Assembly (NCBI RefSeq): GCF_041154675.1
Contig: NZ_AP031322.1
Location: forward strand, 2,293,812 to 2,357,811
Length of the DNA: 64,000 nucleotides
Reading direction: 5' to 3'
Source: Sulfurisphaera javensis
GTDB taxonomy: Archaea; Thermoproteota; Thermoprotei_A; Sulfolobales; Sulfolobaceae
In this document: in pieces, positions 18,634-28,178 of the stretch
Position numbering within the stretch: position 1 is the stretch's first letter
How the letters are laid out: the number at the start of each line of letters is the position of its first letter
Position numbers and translations under genes: made by a program
The notes under the pieces: model-generated
Databases searched by the model: none
Told to the model about the DNA's origin: nothing
The model's input: only the letters and a program-made list of their open reading frames with translations

Positions 18634-18731
18634 ATAATACTTGGAGAAATGAATAAATAGAATTCAAAAATAAAGTTTGAAAATAAAACTAGCATTTATG
18701 ATAAATTGAGGTTTCTATTAATGTAATGCAT

Positions 18732-19352
18732 TTAAATTATTCCATAAAGAAATAACGACATTCCTATAAATTCCGAAATATAAAGTACTTGCCAAAAACC
18801 TGAAGCTACCAGCATTCCACCAAATCCTAAAACTACAACACCTAAAATTACACTGGTTAGTTTTGTTTTGTTACCCTTAAATAATAGTGCCCTAGCTGCT
18901 AAAAATAAGATTAATCCAGTTGCTGGTATCGTTATAACAGATGAAGTTGCTGGAACTAAAGGGGGAAAATTCATTGGTATTCCATTTGATGAGATTCCAA
19001 ATGGGGAAGATAAGATAATTCCTAAAATGAGAATTACTGTAGCAATAATAGAGTAATAGTAATAATATTTTAACCATCTCTCTGATAACTGTTGAGCTGA
19101 ACCTAAAGATAAGAACAATACTAATTCAGCAACTAAGAAGGAGTATAACGCACTTGATACAGGATCATTATCTCCTATAGCAAATAAGACTTGAAGCAAA
19201 GAAGCAATGAGAAAAGATAAAAATCCTAAAAAATAGAATAACCACATCTTATTTTTCTTATAATTATAATTTCTCCAAGAGACGTAAATTAACATTAGAG
19301 CAATAACTAAAGTTATAATTGACCACGCTAAAGGCTGATAATATATAGTCAT
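18732..19352 (-). CDS. Membrane protein of the sre cluster
   Basis: A 206-residue membrane protein from ATG 19352, with about seven hydrophobic helices and few charged loops. A TTG at 19361 is possible but less likely. No named family recognised. It begins just inside or after the sreE stop codon, so it is the sixth gene of the sre operon. It may be a membrane assembly factor or an accessory subunit of the sulfur reductase. It has no Cys pairs, so it is unlikely to carry Fe-S clusters. Its helices contain several small residues (G-F-G-G-M-L-V-A-S-G) that allow close packing. Confidence 0.7.
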   Translation of the reverse strand: MTIYYQPLAWSIITLVIALMLIYVSWRNYNYKKNKMWLFYFLGFLSFLIASLLQVLFAIGDNDPVSSALYSFLVAELVLFLSLGSAQQLSERWLKYYYYYSIIATVILILGIILSSPFGISSNGIPMNFPPLVPATSSVITIPATGLILFLAARALLFKGNKTKLTSVILGVVVLGFGGMLVASGFWQVLYISEFIGMSLFLYGII

Positions 19353-19357
19353 GTTAC

Positions 19358-19909
19358 TCAAGATTCTTTCATTTCTGCAGTGGCTAAAATTCTTTTCTTT
19401 TCGCTTTCCGTAAAAATTTTAATGGTTTCACCAATAAGTCTAGTGTATTCTCCTTTCGAGTATCTTATTATATCATCGGCTAATCTAGGAACCCAGTTCA
19501 ATATGTGTTTTAAGATAAAAGTATTAGCATTTTTCTCATCATGAATATATAATAGGAATGATACAAACTCCATTTCAGTTGATATATGATCTGGCATTTG
19601 TTTTTTAGGATTTATCCCATATTTCAAATACTCTTCTAGGACTCTTTGGGCTGATAATCCAAATACAGTCTTTTCAACATACCATGACTCGTAAGGAGGA
19701 CATTTCACATGTTTAAAATCATTAATAAAGCATGAGGTAAACTCTGTAGCTATTTTATCGTAATTTTCTTTCTCTATCACTTCAAATATTTTTTGTAAAT
19801 AAGGATAATAATCTCTATCTTCCAGACCTCCAACTAAAGCCTTAATTCTATCCATATATCTAGGTCCTAAAAACAAATATGTAAAGACTTTATAATCAAC
19901 CCAACTCAT
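19358..19909 (-). CDS. sreE: TorD/DmsD-like chaperone of sulfur reductase, SreE
   Basis: A 183-residue all-helical soluble protein. The segment E-F-T-S-C-F-I-N-D-F-K, then C-P-P-Y-E-S-W-Y, corresponds to the E-x-x-x-x-F-x-x-P-Y-E-S motif of TorD/DmsD/NarJ chaperones. These bind the Tat signal of molybdoenzymes and help insert the cofactor before export. The gene follows sreD with no spacing and precedes the membrane protein gene. Position and family match the fifth gene of the Acidianus sre cluster. Its client here should be SreA, which has a twin-arginine signal. Confidence 0.85.
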   Translation of the reverse strand: MSWVDYKVFTYLFLGPRYMDRIKALVGGLEDRDYYPYLQKIFEVIEKENYDKIATEFTSCFINDFKHVKCPPYESWYVEKTVFGLSAQRVLEEYLKYGINPKKQMPDHISTEMEFVSFLLYIHDEKNANTFILKHILNWVPRLADDIIRYSKGEYTRLIGETIKIFTESEKKRILATAEMKES

Positions 19910-21292
19910 TTATCCCACACCCTTTTTAGGCTTAAATTTTGCTTGAAAACCAAATCTCATCTGAAAAGCATATTCTGCTCTGTGTTTAGGACATCTTTCT
20001 AACCATTCATCATCAACAATAGCTCCTCTTTCTTCCATAATTTTTTTAACGTGATTTAAACTTCTTCTTGAACCTATCGGAGTTCCACAGACTCTACATC
20101 TAACTAGCTCATCTTTAAATATTATTTTCTCTTCATTAATAGCTTCCTTACTCTTGGAAACTTTAATCACCTTTTCTCCTTTTCCACAAGACTCTGGACA
20201 GACATTCATACAAATATTACATCCAATACAACTTGTAGGGTTAAACGTAATCCTTTCCTCCTCATTATCTCTTACAAGCTTAATTGCTGATGTAGGACAC
20301 CATTTTACACAACTTTCACATAAGGTACAAGAATTATTATGTATACTAACGTCAAATTGAATATAAGGTAAGTTTTCTTTTTCCATAATTTTCTTTCTTG
20401 CTTCTGCTCTATTAAAATAATTTTCTGAAGAAATTTTCAGTTCTTTAACTTCTTTTTCTTCAATTTTCAAATTGGGTGAGATAAAATTTATTCCACCAAT
20501 TTTATTATTATAATCTGTGATTAATTGAATAAAATTATTTAAATTACTTTGTAATTCACAACCTGGGCATTCAAACTGAACTTTTCCATTACTTCTTAGT
20601 AGAAGTATATCAACTTCAGAAAGCATAGCTAGGCAAGGTAACTTTACACCATTACTTTTCTCATTTCTATAACAAGTTATTTTTTTATCACCTTTAATCT
20701 TTGCCAATTCAAATATTGATTGTTGAGATATTGATGGAAATTGCAAAGCACTTACGGGACAAGAAGCAACACATAGTCCACAAGCTTTGCATTTATCATA
20801 ATTTATGATTACTCCAGATTTCTTATCTACAGTTATTGCATTATAAGGACATGACTGCTCACATACATTACATGCTCTATAAAGCCATTTACAATAATCA
20901 TTTATATAAATCGGTTTATCAACTTTCTTTTTTATTATTTTCACTTTTCCTAAAATTAAATCCCTTCTTGATACGCTTTCGCTTTTTTCTTCTTCTATTG
21001 CTAAATCGGCTGTCCAAGAGTTAGTTAAAATTACTTTATTATACTCAATTTCTTTTTCTCCCCAACTAGGATCTACAATCCTAACTAATAATGGATTTAT
21101 TCCGGCCTCCTCTATAGCCTTCTTATAAGTCTCAATGTGATTTTCATCTACTTTACCAACTAAAATAACTGCTTTGGAGCCTTTAATTTTTTCTGCAATT
21201 TCGTGAGAAGACTCATTTTCAGAGATAAAAAAAATGTTAACTTGAAGCCTAACTAATGGATTAGGTTTAGTTAGATCAATTTCTTCAGTCAT
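19910..21292 (-). CDS. sreD: Polyferredoxin-like protein SreD
   Basis: A 460-residue soluble protein from ATG 21292; a GTG at 21301 would overlap the sreC stop. It contains at least four ferredoxin-type Cys groups: C-N-V-C-E-Q-S-C-P and C-K-A-C-G-L-C-V-A-S-C-P near 145-185, then C-T-L-C-E-S-C-V-K-W-C-P and C-I-G-C-N-I-C-M-N-V-C-P near 320-370. It ends with a C-x2-C...C-x2-H type cluster (C-R-V-C-G; C-P-K-H-R). No signal peptide is seen, so it is probably cytosolic, passing electrons or aiding assembly. A truncated relative of its C-terminal part lies at 56753-57475. Confidence 0.88.
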   Translation of the reverse strand: MTEEIDLTKPNPLVRLQVNIFFISENESSHEIAEKIKGSKAVILVGKVDENHIETYKKAIEEAGINPLLVRIVDPSWGEKEIEYNKVILTNSWTADLAIEEEKSESVSRRDLILGKVKIIKKKVDKPIYINDYCKWLYRACNVCEQSCPYNAITVDKKSGVIINYDKCKACGLCVASCPVSALQFPSISQQSIFELAKIKGDKKITCYRNEKSNGVKLPCLAMLSEVDILLLRSNGKVQFECPGCELQSNLNNFIQLITDYNNKIGGINFISPNLKIEEKEVKELKISSENYFNRAEARKKIMEKENLPYIQFDVSIHNNSCTLCESCVKWCPTSAIKLVRDNEEERITFNPTSCIGCNICMNVCPESCGKGEKVIKVSKSKEAINEEKIIFKDELVRCRVCGTPIGSRRSLNHVKKIMEERGAIVDDEWLERCPKHRAEYAFQMRFGFQAKFKPKKGVG

Positions 21293-21297
21293 TTTTC

Positions 21298-22668
21298 TCA
21301 CTTAAATATCCATACATGTTTCGGTTCTTCCTCTTCTTCTAATGGTAGCAATAGAACACCTAAAGTGTAAACTCCAAGTAATAACAGTACAGATCCTACA
21401 AACCACACTTCATCATAGAAGGGAATATGGAATGGTAATAAATTCCATAGGGGTCCGTGGTTAAAGATACTACGAAGTTCATATACCCAATTTGAATTAG
21501 CTGGTGATATTGGCGAAATTGTATAATACCAAGTTATTGATTGTGGAAGAATGTCAGCTAATGTTACTATAGAGAACATTCCTATAAGCGAAAATACTGC
21601 TGATGCTATGAGTGCTTTAGCACTACTTTTTGCATAGGCTATTCCGTAAAGTATTATTGGAATTACTATTCCAACAATTACTATTCCTACCCAGAACGGT
21701 ATGCTATATACTCCATATAACAATATGTTAGCCCAAGGAGCAGTTTCCTGATTTGTTGCAGTTAACCACATCCACCATAACATTAGAAAGCCAATTGCTA
21801 TAGTAGATAGTATCCCATCTCTTCCTAATATTTTATATATGTTTACTCCGTTGCTAGATGGATCTTGTACCTTAACTTCCCCTTTTACTTCAATTGGTTT
21901 ATTAGATTTTAACTTTCCATAAATTGTACTTACGAGTGCTATCATTGCTATTCCTCCATAAAATGATAGAATAACAGTCAATATTGACATGAAAGGACCA
22001 AATTCATCTACCCAAGTTGATAGATATCCAAATACCGAACCTAAGTTAGCGTCTAGTACAACTTCAGCTACGATAGCGTAACCAATAATTAACGCATCAA
22101 TTCCTAGGACAATTCTTAACATGCCCGGTATTTCTATTTTTAACTCACTTGATAACCAGCCTAAGAATCTACTAATAGGATCCCTCTTGTTTTGTTTCTT
22201 TATTTTTTCTCCTATTAATAGTAAAATTTCAGCTATAATTCCAATGCCTACCAATAGATATAATACACCGTTCCACGCAATTCTTGAAGTATCTCTAAAG
22301 CTTAAGTAAATATACATTGCTTCAGCCGGTTTATATGTTGAGGCAAAAACCATTATCCAACCCGGAATTAGTACAGCTAAGGCTAGCCACTCATTTCTCA
22401 ATGAGAATTTATTAAATGGATTCTTATCTTTGTGATTCTTATTAAATAACTCATATAATGAGTTGTATGTACTAACACCAGTCCCTATTATTCCAAAGAA
22501 GATATAGCCAATAACTAATAATCCCCAAGGTATCGGCTCATCATTAGGTTCTGTGAATGTTACTTCACCATTAAACCATGCTGATGGATTAAAACTCATA
22601 CCATAAAATAATATGCCTCCTCCTAGTAATATGAAAATTATAGTCCAAGCTAATAAGATCTTATTCAT
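21298..22668 (-). CDS. sreC: Sulfur reductase membrane anchor SreC (NrfD family)
   Basis: A 456-residue membrane protein with about ten hydrophobic helices. The family is NrfD/PsrC, whose members anchor Mo-oxidoreductases and exchange electrons with quinone without haem. Charged cytosolic stretches follow helix two and helix seven. The ATG overlaps the sreB stop codon and its own end overlaps the start region of sreD, which shows a tightly packed operon. In the complex it should accept electrons from caldariella- or sulfolobus-type quinol and pass them to SreB. Confidence 0.9.
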   Translation of the reverse strand: MNKILLAWTIIFILLGGGILFYGMSFNPSAWFNGEVTFTEPNDEPIPWGLLVIGYIFFGIIGTGVSTYNSLYELFNKNHKDKNPFNKFSLRNEWLALAVLIPGWIMVFASTYKPAEAMYIYLSFRDTSRIAWNGVLYLLVGIGIIAEILLLIGEKIKKQNKRDPISRFLGWLSSELKIEIPGMLRIVLGIDALIIGYAIVAEVVLDANLGSVFGYLSTWVDEFGPFMSILTVILSFYGGIAMIALVSTIYGKLKSNKPIEVKGEVKVQDPSSNGVNIYKILGRDGILSTIAIGFLMLWWMWLTATNQETAPWANILLYGVYSIPFWVGIVIVGIVIPIILYGIAYAKSSAKALIASAVFSLIGMFSIVTLADILPQSITWYYTISPISPANSNWVYELRSIFNHGPLWNLLPFHIPFYDEVWFVGSVLLLLGVYTLGVLLLPLEEEEEPKHVWIFK

Positions 22669-23375
22669 GAATTATCACCCGAATTACTTACATATCTTTC
22701 TAATTGCCTATTAAAGACATAAAATACCTTAGGTTGGACATTTAATTGCGGATTTAATACTACTGCTTGTCCAGTATTGACTAATATACTGACTTCACTA
22801 TTAGGATCATCAAGACATCCAAACACTCTTGCTCCACCTGGACAAGTTCTAACACATGCTGGCGTATTTGTTCCATCTGGTGCTGTTCCATAGCAGAATG
22901 TACATTTATCTACGTGAGGAACCACATGAATTAAATTCTCTCCATAATACTGTTTAGCTTTTTGAATGTCTTCGTACGTATAGAAATATCTTGCTCCATA
23001 CGGGCAAGCTTCAACACAGTATAAACAACCCATGCATTTATATTCATCAACTACTACAATTCCACCTTGTACAATCTGTGTAGCCCCAGTAGGACAAACA
23101 TAATAGCATGGAGGGTTTTCACATTGCATACATAGTCTTGGGACAAATATCCTTTGAACATTAGGGTATTCTCCTATTTCTAGGTCTTCTACATGTGTTC
23201 TAAACAGTCCTTCCCAGAATGGTGTTTGATTCTCTAATGTGCATGCAGCAACACATGCATCACAACCTAAGCATTGATCTACTCTTACTACGAATCCCCA
23301 ATGTTCACATTGTCTTGTATTACCAAATTTTTCATATGGATTTATAAGCTGATTTTTATTTAAAATTGTGGACAT
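22665..23375 (-). CDS. sreB: Sulfur reductase iron-sulfur subunit SreB
   Basis: A 236-residue ferredoxin-type subunit of the DmsB/PsrB family with four 4Fe-4S groups. Visible are [37 protein letters not shown]; and C-T-F-C-Y-G with a later A-C-V-R-T-C-P. An ATG at 23375 is preceded at seven bases by GGGGGGTGA, a strong Shine-Dalgarno sequence, so it is preferred over the TTG at 23390. The subunit links the molybdenum subunit SreA with the membrane anchor SreC. Confidence 0.92.
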   Translation of the reverse strand: MSTILNKNQLINPYEKFGNTRQCEHWGFVVRVDQCLGCDACVAACTLENQTPFWEGLFRTHVEDLEIGEYPNVQRIFVPRLCMQCENPPCYYVCPTGATQIVQGGIVVVDEYKCMGCLYCVEACPYGARYFYTYEDIQKAKQYYGENLIHVVPHVDKCTFCYGTAPDGTNTPACVRTCPGGARVFGCLDDPNSEVSILVNTGQAVVLNPQLNVQPKVFYVFNRQLERYVSNSGDNS

Positions 23376-23379
23376 ACTT

Positions 23380-23388
23380 TCACCCCCC
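23380..23388 (-). promoter_or_regulatory. Strong Shine-Dalgarno sequence for sreB
   Basis: GGGGGGTGA on the minus strand lies five to seven bases before ATG 23375 and overlaps the end of sreA. It decides the sreB start. Confidence 0.7.
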
Positions 23389-23392
23389 AAAA

Positions 23393-26300
23393 TTATAAAG
23401 AAGAAACATTACCTTGTGAAGCAAATGTGCTCCACTCATTTTGGGAAGCTGAATTATTTGGTTGTATATTAGCCATGTTTGAGGGTAAGGTATTTTCTGT
23501 ATTAACTGATGCTAATTGCGTTGCTTGCTCTATTTCATCGGGTGTTGCTTTTCTTACATATACTGTGAATTGTTCTGATTGCCTAGATCCACTAAGTGGA
23601 CTATAACTTGATGGCCATAATACAGATACTGGTTTATTTCCAAATTCTTGGATAGCTTTAATTGCTGTAGTAAGTGCAGGATTTCTTTGTCCAAATGCCT
23701 CTGGGACACCTATAGTATCTGGTCTTATCCAATTAGTTATATGGGCTTTTATTATAAGTTTAGGTATAGTTCCATCTGGATTTGGTAATTTCCATCTTTC
23801 TATAGCTATCCAATCTCCTTCTTGGATACCTAATTGCTGAGCCGTTTGTGGATGTATCCATGCCCTCATAAGTATGTCTTTATGGTAACTATCAGAGGCT
23901 ATAGCCATTAAGAGAGGATTATCTGTACTTGATGTATAAGCGAATTGTGGTACCTTGTATTCAATATAGAACATTTCCGGTGGTGTAGGTTTAAATGCCG
24001 GATCATTATATGGTGGTGGAGGTTCTACATATACACCGGGTTGAACAGCATATCCGCCATTCCAATTTGGTGGAACTTCAGCTATTATAGGATCGAAAAT
24101 TGGATCATAACCATAATTTTGAATTACATAATAGTATAGTACGGTTGAATAAATTTCTATTCTTCCAGTAGGTGTAGCCGCTGGTAAATCATATGGAATA
24201 CGCTCATGATTTTGGAAGTATTCATCAACAGTTTTTATAATAAATACACCATTATTTCTTAGTATGCTGAATATTTGGTCTTTTGGTATATTATATTGTT
24301 TAGATAGATATGATACTAATGCTTCTCTCCAAGCATTAGCTGTGAAACTTCCCCAGGGCGGATATCCATTATTTTGTATAAGATATTGTTGATACTTTGG
24401 CATTTCTTCTTGAATAATTTGTTTAAATACTTCTCTATCTATATTATGTACGCTGGCCATCCAATTTACATAAGCATCTCCAGCTTCTTTGCCAAACATA
24501 TAAGCAAACATGACAAACAAATCTAGTCCATTAGCAGTATTAGGCCATAATACCGGGATAGCTTGCCATCTTCCTCTATATGCAAGATCCATTGCCGGTC
24601 CATCAGTCCTAAATAGCTCATCTCTTTCTAAATATGAGACATCTGGTAAGATGACATCAGCATATAAACTGGCTTCAGTAGGTATAATATCTATCATTAT
24701 ATAGAATGTATTTTCTAATACTTGTTTATATTGATCCCACTTGAAATTGAACGGAGAACCCGCATAGCTCATGACCACCTTAGGTTTATAGGGCTGGTTA
24801 TTCCACATTACTTGCCCCTGAACGGCTTCATAAGCTCCAGCATCAACAAAAAATGCAAAAGCCGCAGCAGGTTTCTTTCCTTGCTGTTTTAAAGTTTGAT
24901 TGTATGCATACCATAATGATGGATATCCGTGTTGCCAAAAACTCGGATTATCATATGCACCTAATACTGCAAATATTGCTAACAAAGCTCCAGGCAAATC
25001 AAGTAAGGGTACTTTAGCTAAAATATCGAGCCTTTGCAGTAAAATTCCCGGTTTTGATTCACCAGATTGAATAGATTGGTTGTACGCATCGAGAACTTCT
25101 TTAATTCCTTCTCTGTATACAGCAGAATATACCCATCCTCCTCTTACATCAATGTTTCCTGTTAAAGCCATTATTATTGCTATAGCTTTTCTAAATTGAG
25201 GAGCCTGATCATTGAAGAATCCCTTTAATCCAGTAACTATTGTCATTGGTTTCATTGTGGCTATTCTGTATGCTAATTCTTGAAGTTGACTTAAAGGTAC
25301 ATCTGCTACTTGAGAAGCATATTCAAGAGTATAATTGCTAACTTTTTGAGCTAAAAACTGAAACACTGTTTGAACTTGAATCCCATTTACGCTTAATCCT
25401 TGTGGAGCATTTAAAGCTGGTCTTATTACATTTCCATTAATATCATACTTGTTTGAATTTGTAAATGGAGGTACTTTAACCACTTGTCCACTAATTTCAT
25501 CATATACATAATAAGCCTTTACTGTTCCATCTTCGTAGTCTTCTTCCAATAATTTTACAACCCCATTTTCTTCGTAGGCTAAGAATGGAGCGTTAGTATA
25601 GTACCTTACAAATTCATCGTCATAATAACCGTTTTGAATAAGATAATTAATTATTGCCATAGCTACATAAATGTCTGAACCAGGTTTTATGGGTATCCAC
25701 AAATTAGCCTTAGATGATGCCTCTCCCATTCTTGGGTCTACTGATATCACATAAGCGCCATTAGCAATACCTTCTCCAAATCTAATAGCTCTATTTACAA
25801 ATATTCCTGCCGGAAATCCACTGGTTCCCCATGCAACAATTAATGAAGAATATGTCATGTCATCCATTAGATCTGTAGCATGTAGATCAAACCCACCTAT
25901 AACAAATCCTATTGGTTGCTGTAGCGGAAATAGACAAGTCTGCATTGGTGTTCCATTAATTGTTGGCATTTGAAGACCTAGAGTAAATGGAATAAACATT
26001 GATTTGTAATTAGCACATGGAACACCTCCCCCAATTAGAATAAATTCATATGGCTGAACGTTTAACTCTTTGATTTTTTGCATAATATAATTAATAGCTT
26101 CCTCCCATGTAGCTTCTCTGAAGGACCAAGTTCCTTTAGGTCCAGTTCTTATTAGTGGTACTTTTAATCTATCAATATTATAAGTTCTAAAAATACCTGA
26201 ACGCCCTCTAGCACATATTTTTCCTTTATTTAAAGGTGATAAAGGATTTCCATCGATTTCTATTGCTCTTATATAACCATTCTTATACTCTGTAGTAACT

Positions 26301-26518
26301 AATGTGTCACAAGTTGATGAACAGAAAGCACAGACATTTGGAATGTAAGAGTACTGCCACCCTGGTTGAAGCTCTTCATCATCTACTGGATCTGTCTGAG
26401 AAAACAATGCAAAATTATATTTTGATGCTAGATATGAAACTCCTGCGATTGCTGTCACTGCTGCTGAAGCTTTAAGAAAACCTCTTCTACTTAACTTCAA
26501 GTCATCCCTAAATTTCAT
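23393..26518 (-). CDS. sreA: Sulfur reductase molybdopterin subunit SreA
   Basis: A 1041-residue molybdoprotein of the DMSO reductase family. A twin-arginine signal S-R-R-G-F-L-K (Arg11, Arg12) precedes a hydrophobic stretch, so the enzyme is exported folded. A 4Fe-4S motif uses Cys63, Cys66, Cys70 and Cys102. Typical cofactor-binding regions follow: [23 protein letters not shown], and a C-terminal molybdopterin dinucleotide-binding domain with [15 protein letters not shown]. Length, Tat signal and operon order match the Acidianus sulfur reductase, which reduces elemental sulfur or polysulfide to H2S with quinol. A polysulfide or tetrathionate reductase is the near alternative. The TATA box is at about 26546-26556. 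Confidence 0.93.
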   Translation of the reverse strand: MKFRDDLKLSRRGFLKASAAVTAIAGVSYLASKYNFALFSQTDPVDDEELQPGWQYSYIPNVCAFCSSTCDTLVTTEYKNGYIRAIEIDGNPLSPLNKGKICARGRSGIFRTYNIDRLKVPLIRTGPKGTWSFREATWEEAINYIMQKIKELNVQPYEFILIGGGVPCANYKSMFIPFTLGLQMPTINGTPMQTCLFPLQQPIGFVIGGFDLHATDLMDDMTYSSLIVAWGTSGFPAGIFVNRAIRFGEGIANGAYVISVDPRMGEASSKANLWIPIKPGSDIYVAMAIINYLIQNGYYDDEFVRYYTNAPFLAYEENGVVKLLEEDYEDGTVKAYYVYDEISGQVVKVPPFTNSNKYDINGNVIRPALNAPQGLSVNGIQVQTVFQFLAQKVSNYTLEYASQVADVPLSQLQELAYRIATMKPMTIVTGLKGFFNDQAPQFRKAIAIIMALTGNIDVRGGWVYSAVYREGIKEVLDAYNQSIQSGESKPGILLQRLDILAKVPLLDLPGALLAIFAVLGAYDNPSFWQHGYPSLWYAYNQTLKQQGKKPAAAFAFFVDAGAYEAVQGQVMWNNQPYKPKVVMSYAGSPFNFKWDQYKQVLENTFYIMIDIIPTEASLYADVILPDVSYLERDELFRTDGPAMDLAYRGRWQAIPVLWPNTANGLDLFVMFAYMFGKEAGDAYVNWMASVHNIDREVFKQIIQEEMPKYQQYLIQNNGYPPWGSFTANAWREALVSYLSKQYNIPKDQIFSILRNNGVFIIKTVDEYFQNHERIPYDLPAATPTGRIEIYSTVLYYYVIQNYGYDPIFDPIIAEVPPNWNGGYAVQPGVYVEPPPPYNDPAFKPTPPEMFYIEYKVPQFAYTSSTDNPLLMAIASDSYHKDILMRAWIHPQTAQQLGIQEGDWIAIERWKLPNPDGTIPKLIIKAHITNWIRPDTIGVPEAFGQRNPALTTAIKAIQEFGNKPVSVLWPSSYSPLSGSRQSEQFTVYVRKATPDEIEQATQLASVNTENTLPSNMANIQPNNSASQNEWSTFASQGNVSSL

Positions 26519-26604
26519 TCTTATTCAAACTTTTAATAGAAACCGATAATATAAATTCTGATATTGAAAGTATATCGAAAACATAATTAACAGAGTTAAA
26601 CTTT

Positions 26605-26633
26605 CATTGGACTTAAAATAATAGAGTCCAATG
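26605..26633. promoter_or_regulatory. Perfect inverted repeat CATTGGACT-N11-AGTCCAATG, candidate operator
   Basis: Nine-base arms at 26605-26613 and 26625-26633 with an 11-base AT loop lie between the divergent sreA and regulator genes. The right arm abuts the regulator's TATA-like TATTTAT (26636-26642). The left arm is about 50 bases upstream of the sreA TATA box. This placement fits autorepression of the regulator and activation of sreA. Confidence 0.55.
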
Positions 26634-26679
26634 TATTTATTTCAGAAATCTTAAATTGTTCCAATGTTTAAAAAATCAC

Positions 26680-27183
26680 ATGGAAGGAATAAGAATTATA
26701 AAGATAGAGAGAACTATTCTTGATGATAACAAATTATTACTTATGTCAAAAGAGAATTTTGATAAAATTCTGAATGAAAAATACTTAAAAATATTAGTAT
26801 CTGAGGATAAGAGAGGCTATAGTAAAAGCTATTATTATTTTATTTTAGATTTTTTGAAATCTTTAGGATTAATTAAGGATAACGCAATAGATTTCAATAT
26901 TATAGTGCCCTTATTAATAACAGAAAAAGGACTATTCTTTCTGGATGAGTTAATGTATGTAGACAAAAAGAATAAGATATTAATTATAAAATCTAAATCA
27001 ACTTTTGCTTGTTCTTATTGTCCACTGAAAGCTGAATGTGAATATGCCATAAGAAAAATTAGTAATCAGTTAGATATTACACCTAAAGGAGAAAACCAGT
27101 GTGAAAAATGGAATAGTATATTAAACCAAATAGTAAAGAGTAACTTGAAAAAAATAATCAAAAATCCTATTTTAGTCACTTAA
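26680..27183 (+). CDS. Putative Cys-motif regulator divergent from sreA
   Basis: A 167-residue protein from ATG 26680; a TTG at 26656 would add eight residues. No named family recognised. The segment YSKSYYYFILDFLKSLGLI looks like a helix-turn-helix or winged-helix part, and the C-terminal half has C-S-Y-C-P-L-K-A-E-C (C-x2-C-x5-C) with a further Cys in N-Q-C-E-K-W, enough for four ligands of an Fe-S cluster or zinc. A paralogue lies at 27479-27994. Its divergent position to sreA, with a perfect inverted repeat between, suggests it controls the sulfur reductase in response to redox or metal state. This is inference. Its 3' end overlaps the convergent small membrane gene by 12 bases. Confidence 0.65.
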   Translation: MEGIRIIKIERTILDDNKLLLMSKENFDKILNEKYLKILVSEDKRGYSKSYYYFILDFLKSLGLIKDNAIDFNIIVPLLITEKGLFFLDELMYVDKKNKILIIKSKSTFACSYCPLKAECEYAIRKISNQLDITPKGENQCEKWNSILNQIVKSNLKKIIKNPILVT

Positions 27184-27489
27184 CCATCCATGTACGTATC
27201 CAAATAATTGATATAAAGGATTTATTCCTAATGGTAATGCTATAATAACCCAAATAGCAAACCCAATAAGTAATCCTAAAGATATTCTAACTAATCTTAC
27301 ATTACTTTTTCTAGTTAATAAATACACAAGTAATGCTCCAATAGGTCCTATGAAAAACATTATACCTAACCATCTTTCATTTCCTTTTTCCTTAATTAAG
27401 ATATAAAATATAGCTATTATATAACCTATTCCAGCTAAGGCTCCTGAAGCAATCCAAAAGGGTGATAAATATTTTTTGTTAAATTTCAT
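27172..27489 (-). CDS. Small membrane protein, three helices
   Basis: A 105-residue protein from ATG 27489 with three hydrophobic helices (about 10-32, 40-60 and 70-95). No motif recognised; there are no Cys residues and no His except near the C-terminus (Y-V-H-G-W). It overlaps the end of the upstream regulator paralogue gene on the same strand, so the two are translated together. It may be a membrane partner of that regulator or an accessory subunit of the nearby oxidase or reductase. Confidence 0.6.
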   Translation of the reverse strand: MKFNKKYLSPFWIASGALAGIGYIIAIFYILIKEKGNERWLGIMFFIGPIGALLVYLLTRKSNVRLVRISLGLLIGFAIWVIIALPLGINPLYQLFGYVHGWLSD

Positions 27490-27994
27490 CAACAATAATT
27501 TCTTTGCACGAATTTAAAATTTTTTCGCTTAATTGATTTGTAATTTCTTTCAACTTTTCTCTTTGATTATGAGATTTATTCTTTAATTTAAAATCTTCTT
27601 TTACAAGATTTAAAAATCTTTCACATTCTACTCTATATGGACAGATAGAACATTTATTGAATATCATTCTATAGTCTACAATAAATAAAGTTTCGTTTTT
27701 ACAATAGATAAAAGCAGGCTTAACAATAAGTTTACCATTATCTATGCTAAATGGTGAGATTAATTTAAATTTTATATAGTCACTTTCTATTATTCTTAAT
27801 CCTTCCAAGAAATTTAATATATGATAATAATAACTTTTACTAATTCCAAATTTTTTATAATCTGAACTAAGTATAACATATATTATATTCTCAGTTATTA
27901 ATTTATCAAATAAGTCTTCTTTTACCATTAGAAGTGAAGAATCTTCATCGTTTTTTCTTTCGCAATGAAACGATTTTACTAGGTGAGTTAACAT
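27479..27994 (-). CDS. Putative Cys-motif regulator, paralogue next to cydA
   Basis: A 171-residue paralogue of the protein at 26680-27183: ISKSYYYHILNFLEGLRII matches its helix-turn-helix-like part, and C-S-I-C-P-Y-R-V-E-C repeats the C-x2-C-x5-C group. The fourth Cys of the first protein (N-Q-C-E-K) is Arg here (N-Q-R-E-K), so metal or cluster binding may differ. It faces away from the cytochrome bd genes, with a shared upstream region holding two copies of a 15-base TATA-containing repeat. It may control the oxidase in parallel to the first protein and sre. Functional role inferred. Confidence 0.62.
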   Translation of the reverse strand: MLTHLVKSFHCERKNDEDSSLLMVKEDLFDKLITENIIYVILSSDYKKFGISKSYYYHILNFLEGLRIIESDYIKFKLISPFSIDNGKLIVKPAFIYCKNETLFIVDYRMIFNKCSICPYRVECERFLNLVKEDFKLKNKSHNQREKLKEITNQLSEKILNSCKEIIVDEI

Positions 27995-27999
27995 ATTCT

Positions 28000-28047
28000 C
28001 TTATTTTATACTTTGTACTTTAAAGTTTAAAACTTATTTTATACTTT
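28000..28047. repeat. 15-base direct repeat with TATA boxes upstream of regulator paralogue
   Basis: CTTATTTTATACTTT occurs at 28000-28014 and 28033-28047, 33 bases apart and identical. On the minus strand each copy contains GTATAAAATA, a TATA box for the gene starting at 27994. These may be tandem promoters or a repeated binding site on one face of the helix. Confidence 0.5.
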
Positions 28048-28178
28048 CACCTTCTATTTAAATTGTGAGAACGTAAATTTAATATGATAAATATGATACT
28101 TTTGGTTGAAAAGTCTCACGTAACCTTATCTAAATCTTTTTATATTTACTAAATTATAATGGCAAATAGTGAAAGTAT

